Assembly (NCBI GenBank): GCA_030651305.1
Contig: JAUSCI010000008.1
Coordinates: 1-46,692 of the forward strand
DNA: 46,692 nucleotides
Direction of reading: 5' to 3'
DNA from: Sulfuritalea sp.
Lineage (GTDB): Bacteria > Pseudomonadota > Gammaproteobacteria > Burkholderiales > Rhodocyclaceae
Shown here: positions 10,610-18,333 of the stretch, one piece after another
Layout of the letters: every line of letters starts with the position of its first letter
How positions within the stretch are numbered: the stretch's first letter is position 1
Notes under the pieces: model-generated
What the model was told of the DNA's origin: nothing
What the model saw: only the letters and a program-made list of their open reading frames with translations
Databases searched by the model: none
Translations under genes and position numbers: made by a program

Positions 10610-10891
10610 TCAGTGGTAGTCCTGGTAATCCACCAGCACGGCGTCAATGCCTTCAAAGGTGAAGGTCATGCGCCAGTTTCCATTCACCGTTACCGCGTAA
10701 TGTCCCTTCAGGTCTTTCCCCTTCAGTGGATGTAAGCCCCATCCGGGCAGGTTCATTCCCTGGGCATCGGTTGTTTCGTTCAAGCGTCTCAGCATGGCAC
10801 CCAAGCGCGGCGCATGTGTCGCTTGAATGCCGGTTTCGGTGCCTTTCTCGAAAAAAGCCTGAAGCCCTTTGTGCCGAAATGTCTTAATCAT
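10610..10891 (-). CDS. higB: HigB toxin, RelE-superfamily mRNA interferase
   Basis: 93 aa, beginning MIKTFRHKGLQAFF, the standard HigB start, with the conserved segment HPLKGKDLKGHYAVTVNGNWRMTF. HigB cleaves mRNA on translating ribosomes and is held in check by HigA. The start codon is separated from the -10 box by only five bases, so the transcript is predicted to begin at or next to the ATG; no ribosome binding site can be placed. Confidence 0.93.
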   Translation of the reverse strand: MIKTFRHKGLQAFFEKGTETGIQATHAPRLGAMLRRLNETTDAQGMNLPGWGLHPLKGKDLKGHYAVTVNGNWRMTFTFEGIDAVLVDYQDYH

Positions 10892-10896
10892 GGTCT

Positions 10897-10925
10897 ATTG
10901 TATCGCGTAGCGTTACGCGCATCAA
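10897..10925 (-). promoter_or_regulatory. higBA promoter with operator palindrome between -35 and -10
   Basis: Read on the minus strand: -35 TTGATG (10925-10920), a 17-base spacer, -10 TACAAT (10902-10897). The spacer holds the perfect inverted repeat CGCGTA-ACGC-TACGCG (10904-10919), well placed for repression by HigA. A transcript starting about seven bases after the -10 would begin at the higB ATG (10891), so it would be leaderless. Confidence 0.75.
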
Positions 10926-10957
10926 CGCCGGTGCAATTGAATACGTCTGTCTTGGAG

Positions 10958-10986
10958 TTGAAGAAAGGAGAAACCTGACGTATCAT
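10958..10986 (+). promoter_or_regulatory. Sigma70-type promoter of the AbrB-like/RelE-like pair
   Basis: TTGAAG (10958-10963), 17 bases, TATCAT (10981-10986), directed at the antitoxin gene starting at 11023. CATGC...GCATG half-sites at 10984-11010 follow the -10 and could be an operator. It is back to back with the higBA promoter. Confidence 0.6.
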
Positions 10987-11022
10987 GCAGTAATGCAATC
11001 GTGCCGCATGAAGGAGACTACT

Positions 11023-11283
11023 ATGAATGCAATCAAGACTGTCGGTAAGAGTGGCCAGATTTCCCTCGGTAAGGCGCTTGCCGGTATGGGCTTCATCATG
11101 GAAGAGCTGCCTGACGGCGACATCATACTGAAGCGTGCCGTTGTGGTGCCAATGAACGAACGCTGGCTGCATGAGCCTGCCATGAAGCAACGACTGGCCC
11201 AAGCTGACGACTGGATGCGTCAAAATCCGCCCCGTGAAACCGACTTGGACGAGCTTGAGACCAAGCTCATCGCGGGTTCATGA
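11023..11283 (+). CDS. AbrB/MazE-like antitoxin
   Basis: 86 aa from the ATG at 11023, selected for AAGGAG seven bases upstream (the frame opens 30 bases earlier). The N-terminal 40 residues (AIKTVGKSGQISLGKALAG) have the pattern of a swapped-hairpin AbrB/MazE DNA-binding domain, and the charged C-terminus would wrap the toxin. The next gene starts inside its stop codon (ATGA). This arrangement and the partner's fold make an antitoxin role likely. The family assignment is moderate because the match is short. Confidence 0.65.
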   Translation: MNAIKTVGKSGQISLGKALAGMGFIMEELPDGDIILKRAVVVPMNERWLHEPAMKQRLAQADDWMRQNPPRETDLDELETKLIAGS

Positions 11284-11582
11284 GCGGGAATGATGCCAAG
11301 GTACAACTCGACCTGAATGTCCCAAACTTCCAGTCTGACTTATTTGACCTTGATGCATCCGAGATCAAGAAGGTTCTCAAGACGCTGAAGAAGCTCAAAG
11401 GCTTGACTTGGAACGATGTCTTCCGAGACCGTGGCCTCAATTGGGAAGAGGTCAAGAGCATGCCGGGTAAATACACCATTCGACTCTCTCAGTCGTACCG
11501 TGCCGTTGCAACTCGTAACGAAGGGTGGATGCGATTTGTCACCCTCCATCAGGACCACGACGGAGCCTACGGGAAGAAGTAA
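11280..11582 (+). CDS. RelE/ParE-superfamily toxin-like protein
   Basis: 100 aa, translationally coupled to the antitoxin through ATGA. The C-terminal half has the RelE/ParE layout: MPGKYTIRLSQSYRAVAT followed by a strand-rich end with FVTLHQDHDGAYGKK, typical of the family (conserved Arg before the last strands and a final His/Asp-rich segment). It would be a ribosome-dependent mRNA interferase or a gyrase inhibitor; the sequence does not decide which. It forms a second toxin-antitoxin module next to higBA, in the opposite orientation. Confidence 0.7.
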   Translation: MSGNDAKVQLDLNVPNFQSDLFDLDASEIKKVLKTLKKLKGLTWNDVFRDRGLNWEEVKSMPGKYTIRLSQSYRAVATRNEGWMRFVTLHQDHDGAYGKK

Positions 11583-11636
11583 CAGCGGCGCTCCTGAGGT
11601 CGACAAACCCGGGCCAGGCATGCCGTGTCGGGATCG

Positions 11637-12560
11637 TCACACCAACGGTCGATCGAGTTCCTGGTCGATCATCGACACGGGGTCTTCCAGTGGCTCCAGA
11701 TGGGTCGTGACGTGCGCGTGGGGCAAGACGCGACGGATATCTGCCTCGATGCGTTCCGACCAGTCGTGACCCTGCTGCACGCTCCAGGTTCCCGGCACCA
11801 GAACGTGAACGGTGACGAAGACACGGCTGCCTGCCTGGCGGGTGCGCAGGGCATGGAACTCCAGTCCCTGCCGGCGATATCCGGCCAGCACTGCCTCGAC
11901 TTGTTCCAGCATTTCCACCGGCAATGAAATATCCATAAGGCCTGCGGCCGAGCGCTGCATGAGTTGCCAGCCGGTCCAGACGATGTTCATCGCGACCAGG
12001 ATGGCGATGACCGGATCAAGCCAGAGCCAGCCACTGAGCCAGACCAGGCCGACGCCGCCGATCACTCCCGCCGATGTCCATACATCCGTCATCAGATGGT
12101 GCGCGTCGGCTTCCAGGGTGATCGAATTGCGCTTTTTTCCGACATCCATAAGAATCCGGGCCGTGGCGAAATTGATGACGGAAGCCACCACGGAAACCAG
12201 CAAGCCGAGACCAATCGCTTCGAGCGGTTGCGGATTCATCAGGCGATCGATCGCGGTATAGCCGATGCTGACCGCCGCCAGCAGGATCAGAAAGCCCTCG
12301 AAAGCGCTGGAAAAATACTCCGCCTTGCCGTGGCCATGCGCGTGATCGCCATCTGCCGGCAGTGCGGCCAACGTCAGCATCCACAGCGCCATGATGGCGC
12401 CAGCGAGATTAACGAATGACTCGATGGCGTCGGACAAGAGTCCGACCGAACCGGTCATCTTCCACGCCACTCCCTTCAACAGAATCGTGGCGATGGCCGC
12501 CGCAATGGATAGCCAGGCGTATCGCGTCAGTGACGGCGGTGGCGATGTTGCGGCATCCAT
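11637..12560 (-). CDS. Cation diffusion facilitator family transporter
   Basis: 307-aa inner-membrane metal/proton antiporter, probably exporting Zn, Fe, Mn or a related divalent cation. Six transmembrane helices fill about residues 10-215. Metal-site residues are SDAIES in TM2 and [10 protein letters not shown] in TM5. A His-rich loop [10 protein letters not shown] lies between TM2 and TM3. The C-terminal cytoplasmic domain (220-307) has HALRTRQAG and a final TTHLEP. The His usually seen in the TM2 motif is Glu here, which may affect metal choice. It starts 20 bases after the stop of the small membrane protein gene upstream and is likely in one transcript with it. Confidence 0.9.
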   Translation of the reverse strand: MDAATSPPPSLTRYAWLSIAAAIATILLKGVAWKMTGSVGLLSDAIESFVNLAGAIMALWMLTLAALPADGDHAHGHGKAEYFSSAFEGFLILLAAVSIGYTAIDRLMNPQPLEAIGLGLLVSVVASVINFATARILMDVGKKRNSITLEADAHHLMTDVWTSAGVIGGVGLVWLSGWLWLDPVIAILVAMNIVWTGWQLMQRSAAGLMDISLPVEMLEQVEAVLAGYRRQGLEFHALRTRQAGSRVFVTVHVLVPGTWSVQQGHDWSERIEADIRRVLPHAHVTTHLEPLEDPVSMIDQELDRPLV

Positions 12561-12579
12561 GTGTTCGCGTGCGAAGCGA

Positions 12580-12747
12580 TCAGGTTGGGTGGTAGGTCTT
12601 GCTCCAGGCCCCGGCGTTGCCGGCTTCGCCGGGATGGCCGCCGATGACTTGCGGGATCATGATGAAGGCTGTGGTCATGACAACGAAAAGCGATGCAAGG
12701 ACGACAGAAAGCATCCTCGGCAGAAACGGGTTGGGTGAGCGAGCCAT
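12580..12747 (-). CDS. Small single-span membrane protein, 55 aa, unknown function
   Basis: An intact frame from ATG (12747) to TGA (12580) with AGAAGGAAA seven bases before the start. The sequence begins [13 protein letters not shown], has one hydrophobic segment (about residues 12-33, rich in V, L, M, I) and ends [18 protein letters not shown]. It is expected to be an inner-membrane peptide with a short periplasmic tail holding two His. It lies 20 bases upstream of the cation transporter, on the same strand. I do not recognise a family; a transporter-associated role is only a guess from position. Confidence 0.7.
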   Translation of the reverse strand: MARSPNPFLPRMLSVVLASLFVVMTTAFIMIPQVIGGHPGEAGNAGAWSKTYHPT

Positions 12748-12820
12748 GTAAATTTCCTTCTGTCAAAGTGGTCAGGCATCACTATCTCCCACCCGGCTTA
12801 ACCAAGCCTTAACGGGGCCG

Positions 12821-12849
12821 GCTGTCAGCCGCGCTTGCGGCGTGACAGC
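12821..12849. terminator. Strong hairpin downstream of the modification operon
   Basis: GCTGTCA-GCCGC, loop GCTT, GCGGC-(G)-TGACAGC: a 12-bp stem with one bulged base, 48 bases beyond the last gene of the minus-strand operon. No T-run follows on either strand, so it may be a weak or Rho-assisted terminator or simply an RNA 3' structure. Confidence 0.45.
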
Positions 12850-12896
12850 GGAGGGCGCTTATTGCTCAGTGCCGTGGCACGGGCATTGTGGGACGG

Positions 12897-14036
12897 CTAC
12901 GATAATGAGAGTTGAATAAACAAGGCACTTCCCATCACAAATGCGACATCAATTCGATTCGCATTTTCCGCCAGAAATTCATCACCGGCTCTTTGAGGGC
13001 CATCGCCATACGGCCAAACATAGTCGTCGACAATTATCCATCCGCCGTTAACAACAAAGCCGCTCCAGGCAAGAACATCGGCCTTTGCCGCGGCGTAACT
13101 GTGATTGCCATCAATATGCAGGATCGCGATATGGCCGCGATAGTTCGTTATGCCAAATGCTGTCGTGGTAGCACTCGTATGCCCACGATAATGCTTGGCC
13201 CCGTCTGTCGAGGGCATGCGCAAATAGTTGACATGATCCCCGCTGTAAGGAAGGAGGTTCATTTCAAAAACCATGAGTGCTTCCCCAGCGTCCATTTGTG
13301 CAGACCCGCTATCCACCAAGCCTTTCTCGTCATTCTGGACCAGATGCTCGTTCGACCATGGATCAACGCATAACAAATTCCCGATCTCGTAACAGCGCGC
13401 CAATCTCGCCAGAATAAAGGCCGACTTTCCCCACCAGCTTCCTATCTCGACGACGTCTCCTGATGCGCTACGGCGCGCAATTTCGCATAGAGCGCAGATT
13501 TTTTCATGGTCACACATGCCAGGGATCACATCAGCGTGACGAAACAAGGCGGCAAGTTCGCCCTCCGATATTGACGGCTTGGTTACCAGATCCGAAGCCA
13601 GCGGCAAAGGCCTTTCGAGCAAGGTGTGCGCCCGGCTCCGGGCGGCACGGTATCCACTCAGTTCTGCATCTATCGGCGAGTTGTTGACCAAAGGCACGCC
13701 TGGAGCAATCTCTTTCAGGACGCGATTCAGATAATTCCATGCCACGGGGTTTGGCGAATAGACTCCGCCGATATCGAACTTTAGAATGACTTGCTTGAGC
13801 GCGTTAATGAACTCGGGCTGGGTGACATACGGAAGATAGAGCCACGAAGGGTATTTTTCCCGCGAAACATCATATTCCAGCGAAGAGGCGCCGATAACAG
13901 CTTGCCCATCGCGCAGACATTTCTGCAAGTATTCAAGCGAGCGCGGCATGCCACCGGGGAAAATCAGGATCGGTTTCGCGCTGTTTCCGCTCTCTTTACG
14001 ATTACTCAAAATTGTCCTATTTCCGCCCGTAGTCAC
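12897..14036 (-). CDS. SAM methyltransferase (Methyltransf_24-like) with N-terminal pre-ATP-grasp-like domain
   Basis: 379 aa with a GTG start that overlaps the previous stop as GTGA and has AGGGA upstream. The C-terminal ~200 residues form a class I methyltransferase: VVEIGSWWGKSAF (motif I), LLCVDPWSN, and IAILHIDGNHSYAAAKADV followed by WIIVDDY, the pattern of Methyltransf_24/cephalosporin-hydroxylase-like enzymes. The N-terminal part (ILIFPGGMPRSLEYLQ...) resembles the Rossmann-like pre-ATP-grasp domain of the enzyme encoded at 15908, without the ATP-grasp core. It is the last gene of the operon. It is likely to methylate a small intermediate or sugar; the substrate is unknown. Confidence 0.8.
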   Translation of the reverse strand: MTTGGNRTILSNRKESGNSAKPILIFPGGMPRSLEYLQKCLRDGQAVIGASSLEYDVSREKYPSWLYLPYVTQPEFINALKQVILKFDIGGVYSPNPVAWNYLNRVLKEIAPGVPLVNNSPIDAELSGYRAARSRAHTLLERPLPLASDLVTKPSISEGELAALFRHADVIPGMCDHEKICALCEIARRSASGDVVEIGSWWGKSAFILARLARCYEIGNLLCVDPWSNEHLVQNDEKGLVDSGSAQMDAGEALMVFEMNLLPYSGDHVNYLRMPSTDGAKHYRGHTSATTTAFGITNYRGHIAILHIDGNHSYAAAKADVLAWSGFVVNGGWIIVDDYVWPYGDGPQRAGDEFLAENANRIDVAFVMGSALFIQLSLS

Positions 14037-15106
14037 GATTCCCTAGGACGCGGAAAATAAAGCAAACGCTCTGGATCGGCAGAGGCCATTTCGTCAATGT
14101 TATCGGGGCTGTTGTGCAGCACCATGCAATTGCGACACGATGGATTTTCATGACGACGTTTCTCAATGTGCATACGCCGAAATGCGCGCAGCCGCTCTCC
14201 GTGCCAGATGTCCGACAGAGACTCACGGGTGATGTCGCCTACCGCCGTTCCTTTGTTCCAGTCAACTATGCAAATGGTCACGACACCATCCGATTTGACA
14301 TTTAGCGACAGAAAAGGCGTAGTGCAAATCAATTTGTGACTGTTCGATTGCCCTTTCTGCTTATGCCATCCCTGCACAAGTGTGAGGTCGGATTCGTGCC
14401 GTGGATCCAGTGCCCCCACAAGATCGTTGTTGTTGAACCCGTTCCAATTGATCGGATTCTCAACGTTCACCTCGTCAGCCACTCCAGAGTACATATCGCG
14501 AAAGCGTTCGATCTGTGAGCGAGTTTCACTGGTGCCGATCATCTTCACGTAGATGTGCGGCAGACGGCTGCCAACCGCATCGCGTAATTTTCGCAATCTG
14601 TCAATATTGGTATGTACTTTAGCGGGCTTAATTGTCGATCCGGTGATGTGCCGATGAAAATCCTCATCCACGCCGTAAATGGATACCCGCAGATGGGTCA
14701 AGCCAGATTCAATCAGATCTACGGCAATCTTTTCAGTGATGGCCGAGCCGTTGCTGGTAACAATGATGTTCTGAGCCACTTGCATTCTTGTAGCAAGGCG
14801 GATCATGTCGAGCAACTCTTTATTCAAGAAGGGCTCGCCATCACCGTAAAGGTTCAGGTTGGTAAGTGGTTGCCCAAGCGCTCTGATGTCATGGATTATC
14901 TTCTCGAATAGAGCGAAATCCATGAATCGCCTTCCTCCAACCACTGCGGGGAATTCCTCCAGATGCACCGGACAAAAGCGGCAACGCATATTGCAATGGT
15001 TGGTCGGCTCAATGCATAGACCCAATGGGCCAGGTAACGGGAGCAACTCCTCCAAGTTTGGGGTGCGCACGGCGTTCTTGGCCAAGAAACTAAGATTTGA
15101 TGCCAT
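14033..15106 (-). CDS. Radical SAM protein with SPASM-like C-terminal domain
   Basis: 357 aa. The radical SAM [4Fe-4S] motif CNMRCRFC (Cys38, Cys42, Cys45) is followed by a canonical TIM-barrel pattern (NLYGDGEP, VTSNGS). The C-terminal region (about residues 260-340) carries further Cys in CTTPF, TICIVDW and NPSCRNC, as in SPASM/twitch domains that bind auxiliary Fe-S clusters. Such enzymes modify peptides, sugars or aminoglycoside-like groups. The start ATG has AGGA seven bases upstream. It lies 61 bases after the methyltransferase gene and overlaps the next start by GTGA. Confidence 0.88.
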   Translation of the reverse strand: MASNLSFLAKNAVRTPNLEELLPLPGPLGLCIEPTNHCNMRCRFCPVHLEEFPAVVGGRRFMDFALFEKIIHDIRALGQPLTNLNLYGDGEPFLNKELLDMIRLATRMQVAQNIIVTSNGSAITEKIAVDLIESGLTHLRVSIYGVDEDFHRHITGSTIKPAKVHTNIDRLRKLRDAVGSRLPHIYVKMIGTSETRSQIERFRDMYSGVADEVNVENPINWNGFNNNDLVGALDPRHESDLTLVQGWHKQKGQSNSHKLICTTPFLSLNVKSDGVVTICIVDWNKGTAVGDITRESLSDIWHGERLRAFRRMHIEKRRHENPSCRNCMVLHNSPDNIDEMASADPERLLYFPRPRES

Positions 15107-15167
15107 ATTTTCCTATCGAGACTGTGAAATAAAGAGCTGTTCGAATGCTATGCAGGCAACAGCGTCC

Positions 15168-15911
15168 TCACGGCACGCGACAAATGGAGAACAAACTGCC
15201 AGCCAAATCGGGATATTCGAGTCCCATTTTGTATAAACCCTCGATCTGGGGGTCGGCGACAATCCCGGTCTCTATCAATTTATCCATCTGAAAATCTGAC
15301 AGCAACTTGAGAAAGAGCCCACCTTGTCCGACTTGTAGAAGACCGGCGGCGTCGATATCCCGATTGAGCGAAATGCGGTCATATACCCTGCGGTGGCCGT
15401 GGTTGATATCGTTAGCGGTCAGGGCGAAAAGATCATCGAGTATCCCCATATGGCGAGCAAGTTGACGCGACAAAGCTCTGGCATTGGGCACCACAAGGAA
15501 AAGCAAACCGTCTTCGGCCAGCAGATGGTTCGCCATCTTCAGGAAGGCGATAGCATCACCGACATGCTCAAGCACATAGGTTGCGAAAATGTAGTCGAAT
15601 TTGTGATCGGGCGAAAAAGTTTCAAACAGCGAATGCACAAACTCGACTTTGGCGGGCACCCGCGTTTTTGCCATTTCGATGAACGTTTGCGAGCCATCAA
15701 CGACGGTCAACTGATTTACTTGCCCTGCGATAAGTTCGGTCATAAAGCCGTCACAACACCCGAGTTCCAACGCTCGTTTCTTCGGGCGGATATAAGGGGT
15801 GAAAGTCCGCATTGCGAGAGTCTTTATAAGCCTATCTTGAGGACTATCGCTCATGACGTAAGTGTTAGTCACGCTTTCTAGAAACGCCATTTCCCTATTT
15901 GAATCTGTCAT
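15168..15911 (-). CDS. Class I SAM-dependent methyltransferase
   Basis: 247 aa from the ATG at 15911, which overlaps the upstream stop as ATGA. Motif I is ALELGCCDGFMTEL, motif post-I LTVVDGSQTF, then FDYIFATYVLEHVGD and LLFLVVPNARALS: a Methyltransf_11/23-type small-molecule methyltransferase of the kind seen in sugar and lipid biosynthesis clusters. NHGHRRVYD and the C-terminal helices match methyltransferases of polysaccharide loci. It is soluble, and AT-richer than the flanking genome. Confidence 0.85.
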   Translation of the reverse strand: MTDSNREMAFLESVTNTYVMSDSPQDRLIKTLAMRTFTPYIRPKKRALELGCCDGFMTELIAGQVNQLTVVDGSQTFIEMAKTRVPAKVEFVHSLFETFSPDHKFDYIFATYVLEHVGDAIAFLKMANHLLAEDGLLFLVVPNARALSRQLARHMGILDDLFALTANDINHGHRRVYDRISLNRDIDAAGLLQVGQGGLFLKLLSDFQMDKLIETGIVADPQIEGLYKMGLEYPDLAGSLFSICRVP

Positions 15912-17209
15912 TCGCCGCCTCCATTCAAGGCTTCCGCTTGTTCGGTAAGCAGTTCTATCATGCTGCAATCGAAAGTAGGAATATTGCAGTGCTCAGACAC
16001 ATCCATGCGTTCCGCAAAGCTATCATCAACAAAAATGGCATCGCTCTGCTTAATACTGGATGACTTCTTTTCTTCCTCACCAAGGTGAATTATCTCGTCA
16101 AACAGGCCGGATAAGCGGTGTCTTGCCAGCATCTGATCCAGGTCGCCTCGATGCCGGGAGAGCAGTACAATTTTCTTGCCATTGTTGATGCACTGGAACA
16201 AAAGCTTCATCGCTAGGAGATTGACTTGCCCATTGATGAGCAAGGTGTCGTCGAGATCTATATACAGCGTGGAAAAGTTGATCGAATGCCGATAGCGGTT
16301 GCCCAGGGCTCGATCCAGTTCAATAGACCCATCAATTGGCCGAATTGTTATAGGCAGGCGCTCTTCCTCGAAAATGCTCAGCAAAGGAAAATTGACACCG
16401 GAAACCCTATGAACAGCCATTGAACCTGCGATGCGGGGAGCGACTTCTAGAAGTGTCAACTGGCCGTCTTGGGCGCGTTTCAGTTGAAAGAACCATGCGC
16501 CACGAAGGCCAAGTTGGCTGCCGATAAGACTCGCCATTTCTTTGATTTCAGGCAAGGTTTCCGAAAGCGTATTGACAGAAATTCCGTTGCGTATGCGACG
16601 GCGACGGCGGGCGCCGGCAAATAGCAGGCCTCTTTCTCGATCTGAAAAGCAATCAACCGTGTATTCCTCTCCCGGCAGGTACTCGCAGATTATTGGGTCT
16701 CGAATAGCCTGAATCGCCCTGACTAGTTCGTCTTCGTTATCGGCCTGGGTGATCCCGAAAGAGCCTTGGCCACGATCTGGCTTCACGAGAACCGGATACC
16801 TATCGACAGTTTTCATGGATGCGAACATACGCGGAACACGGATTGCTCCTGAAAGAGCCCGATAGGTATCAGATTTCGACCGCGTGATTTCGCAGGTGCT
16901 GGGTGAAGAGGATATAACCTTGGCGGGAATCCGGTCCGCCTCACGACTTAACGCAATGATGACGTCGTCGTAAGCAGGAAAAATATAGTCAATGCAAAGG
17001 GACTGGCAAAGTTCACTGAGCGCATCCACCCACCCAAGCTCGTGAATACTGGGGAGTATGTGATACTCCGGATAAGCGAATCTGGCATGATTTGAAATAT
17101 CCTGGCCTGCCCCAAGGAGAACAACCTCCTTGCAGTGTTTGAGCGCATGGAATATCTCCAAGCCTATCTCTGTTCCAGCGGGGAAAACCAGCACCCTTCG
17201 TTTTGCCAT
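15908..17209 (-). CDS. ATP-grasp ligase fused to a HAD-like domain
   Basis: 433 aa from the ATG at 17209, two bases after the preceding stop. It has an N-terminal pre-ATP-grasp domain (RRVLVFPAGTEIGLEIFHAL), the ATP-grasp core (PVLVKPDRGQGSFG at about 141-152, CEYLPGEEYTVD, and the metal-binding LLEVAPRIAGSM), then a HAD domain with motif I DLDDT (318-322), motif II LLSRH and motif IV FVDDS (394-396). The first half should join a carboxylate to an amine with ATP, as in CarB-like enzymes of surface-sugar clusters; the second half may be a phosphatase. All catalytic motifs are intact. Coupled on both sides to an aminotransferase and a methyltransferase, it suggests amide formation on an amino-sugar. 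Confidence 0.85.
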   Translation of the reverse strand: MAKRRVLVFPAGTEIGLEIFHALKHCKEVVLLGAGQDISNHARFAYPEYHILPSIHELGWVDALSELCQSLCIDYIFPAYDDVIIALSREADRIPAKVISSSPSTCEITRSKSDTYRALSGAIRVPRMFASMKTVDRYPVLVKPDRGQGSFGITQADNEDELVRAIQAIRDPIICEYLPGEEYTVDCFSDRERGLLFAGARRRRRIRNGISVNTLSETLPEIKEMASLIGSQLGLRGAWFFQLKRAQDGQLTLLEVAPRIAGSMAVHRVSGVNFPLLSIFEEERLPITIRPIDGSIELDRALGNRYRHSINFSTLYIDLDDTLLINGQVNLLAMKLLFQCINNGKKIVLLSRHRGDLDQMLARHRLSGLFDEIIHLGEEEKKSSSIKQSDAIFVDDSFAERMDVSEHCNIPTFDCSMIELLTEQAEALNGGGE

Positions 17210-17211
17210 GC

Positions 17212-18333
17212 CTAATTGTGCGCTACTAATGAAATGATGTTGTCCCCGTCCTCGCTTCCAAGGGCAGGAAAAATTGGCAAACAAATTACCTGCTCCGCCA
17301 CTTTCCTTGCCACCGGCAAATTTGAATGCACTGCCGAAGGCATTCCCCGGTACATCGGAAAATCGCTGATCAGCGGGTAGAAATATCGACGTGCATGGAT
17401 GCCGTTATCGTGCAGTTTTTGATACAACGCATCACGGTGGAGGGGATAGTCCTCTTGTACCAGTATCGGAAAATAGGCGTAGTTGGCGACTTTCTCGTCC
17501 GTGCCCGTCAGGCAATGTATGCCTTTGACCCCGGCCAGTGCCTCGCGGTAACGGGCATCAATGGCCTTGCGCTTTTGTATTGCTTCGTCGATACCTTTGA
17601 GTTGCAGCAATCCAAAGGCGGCATTGATCTCGCTCATCTTGCCGTTGATACCGGGGGCGACCACCGTCACTTCATCGACGAAACCAAAATTTTTTAGATG
17701 ATCGATGTGCTGTTTGGTTTTGGCATCGTGGCAGACGATTGCTCCGCCTTCGAAGGTATTGAAGACCTTGGTGGCGTGGAAACTCAGCACCGACAGGTCG
17801 CCGTGGTTGAGCACGCTGCCGCCCCGTGATTGCACGCCAAAGGCATGAGCAGCGTCGTAGATGACTTTCAGCCCGTAGTTGTCGGCAATTGTTTGGATGC
17901 GGTCCGTGTCGCAGGGGTGGCCATAGCAGTGCACCGGCAGGATGGCCGTGGTCTGCGGCGTGATGGCGGCCTCGATCTTGGCGGGATCGAGATTGAGCGT
18001 GATCGGATCAATATCCACAAAGACGGGCTTGATGCCATTCCACAGCAGGGAGTGGGCTGTCGCCACGAATGAGTATGGCGTTGTGATCACTTCGCCCGCA
18101 ATACGCAAGGCTTGCATGGCGGTGATTAGTGCCACGGTGCCGCTGGTGAACAATGCAAGTTGTTTGACACCCAGGTAATCGCACAACGCGTGTTCCAGTT
18201 GCTGGTGAAAGGGGCCATTGTTGGTCAGCCACTTGCTGTCCCAGATTTGTTGCAGATAGGGGATAAATTCTTCCAAAGGCGGCAACAAGGGTTGCGTTAC
18301 ATAAATCGGCGGCGCTTTCCTGGGATATGTCAT
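17212..18333 (-). CDS. DegT/DnrJ/EryC1/StrS-family PLP aminotransferase
   Basis: 373 aa, the normal length for sugar aminotransferases. The PLP Lys is K189 in SFHATKVF, the phosphate- and ring-binding segments are SGTVAL and YDAAHAFG (D160), and GGAIVCHD follows the Lys. These enzymes aminate a keto group on a nucleotide-linked sugar with glutamate or glutamine. The ATG overlaps the stop of the TPR-GT41 gene (ATGA) and its own stop precedes the ATP-grasp start by two bases. No sugar dehydratase or epimerase is in the window, so the keto-sugar must come from elsewhere. Confidence 0.93.
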   Translation of the reverse strand: MTYPRKAPPIYVTQPLLPPLEEFIPYLQQIWDSKWLTNNGPFHQQLEHALCDYLGVKQLALFTSGTVALITAMQALRIAGEVITTPYSFVATAHSLLWNGIKPVFVDIDPITLNLDPAKIEAAITPQTTAILPVHCYGHPCDTDRIQTIADNYGLKVIYDAAHAFGVQSRGGSVLNHGDLSVLSFHATKVFNTFEGGAIVCHDAKTKQHIDHLKNFGFVDEVTVVAPGINGKMSEINAAFGLLQLKGIDEAIQKRKAIDARYREALAGVKGIHCLTGTDEKVANYAYFPILVQEDYPLHRDALYQKLHDNGIHARRYFYPLISDFPMYRGMPSAVHSNLPVARKVAEQVICLPIFPALGSEDGDNIISLVAHN

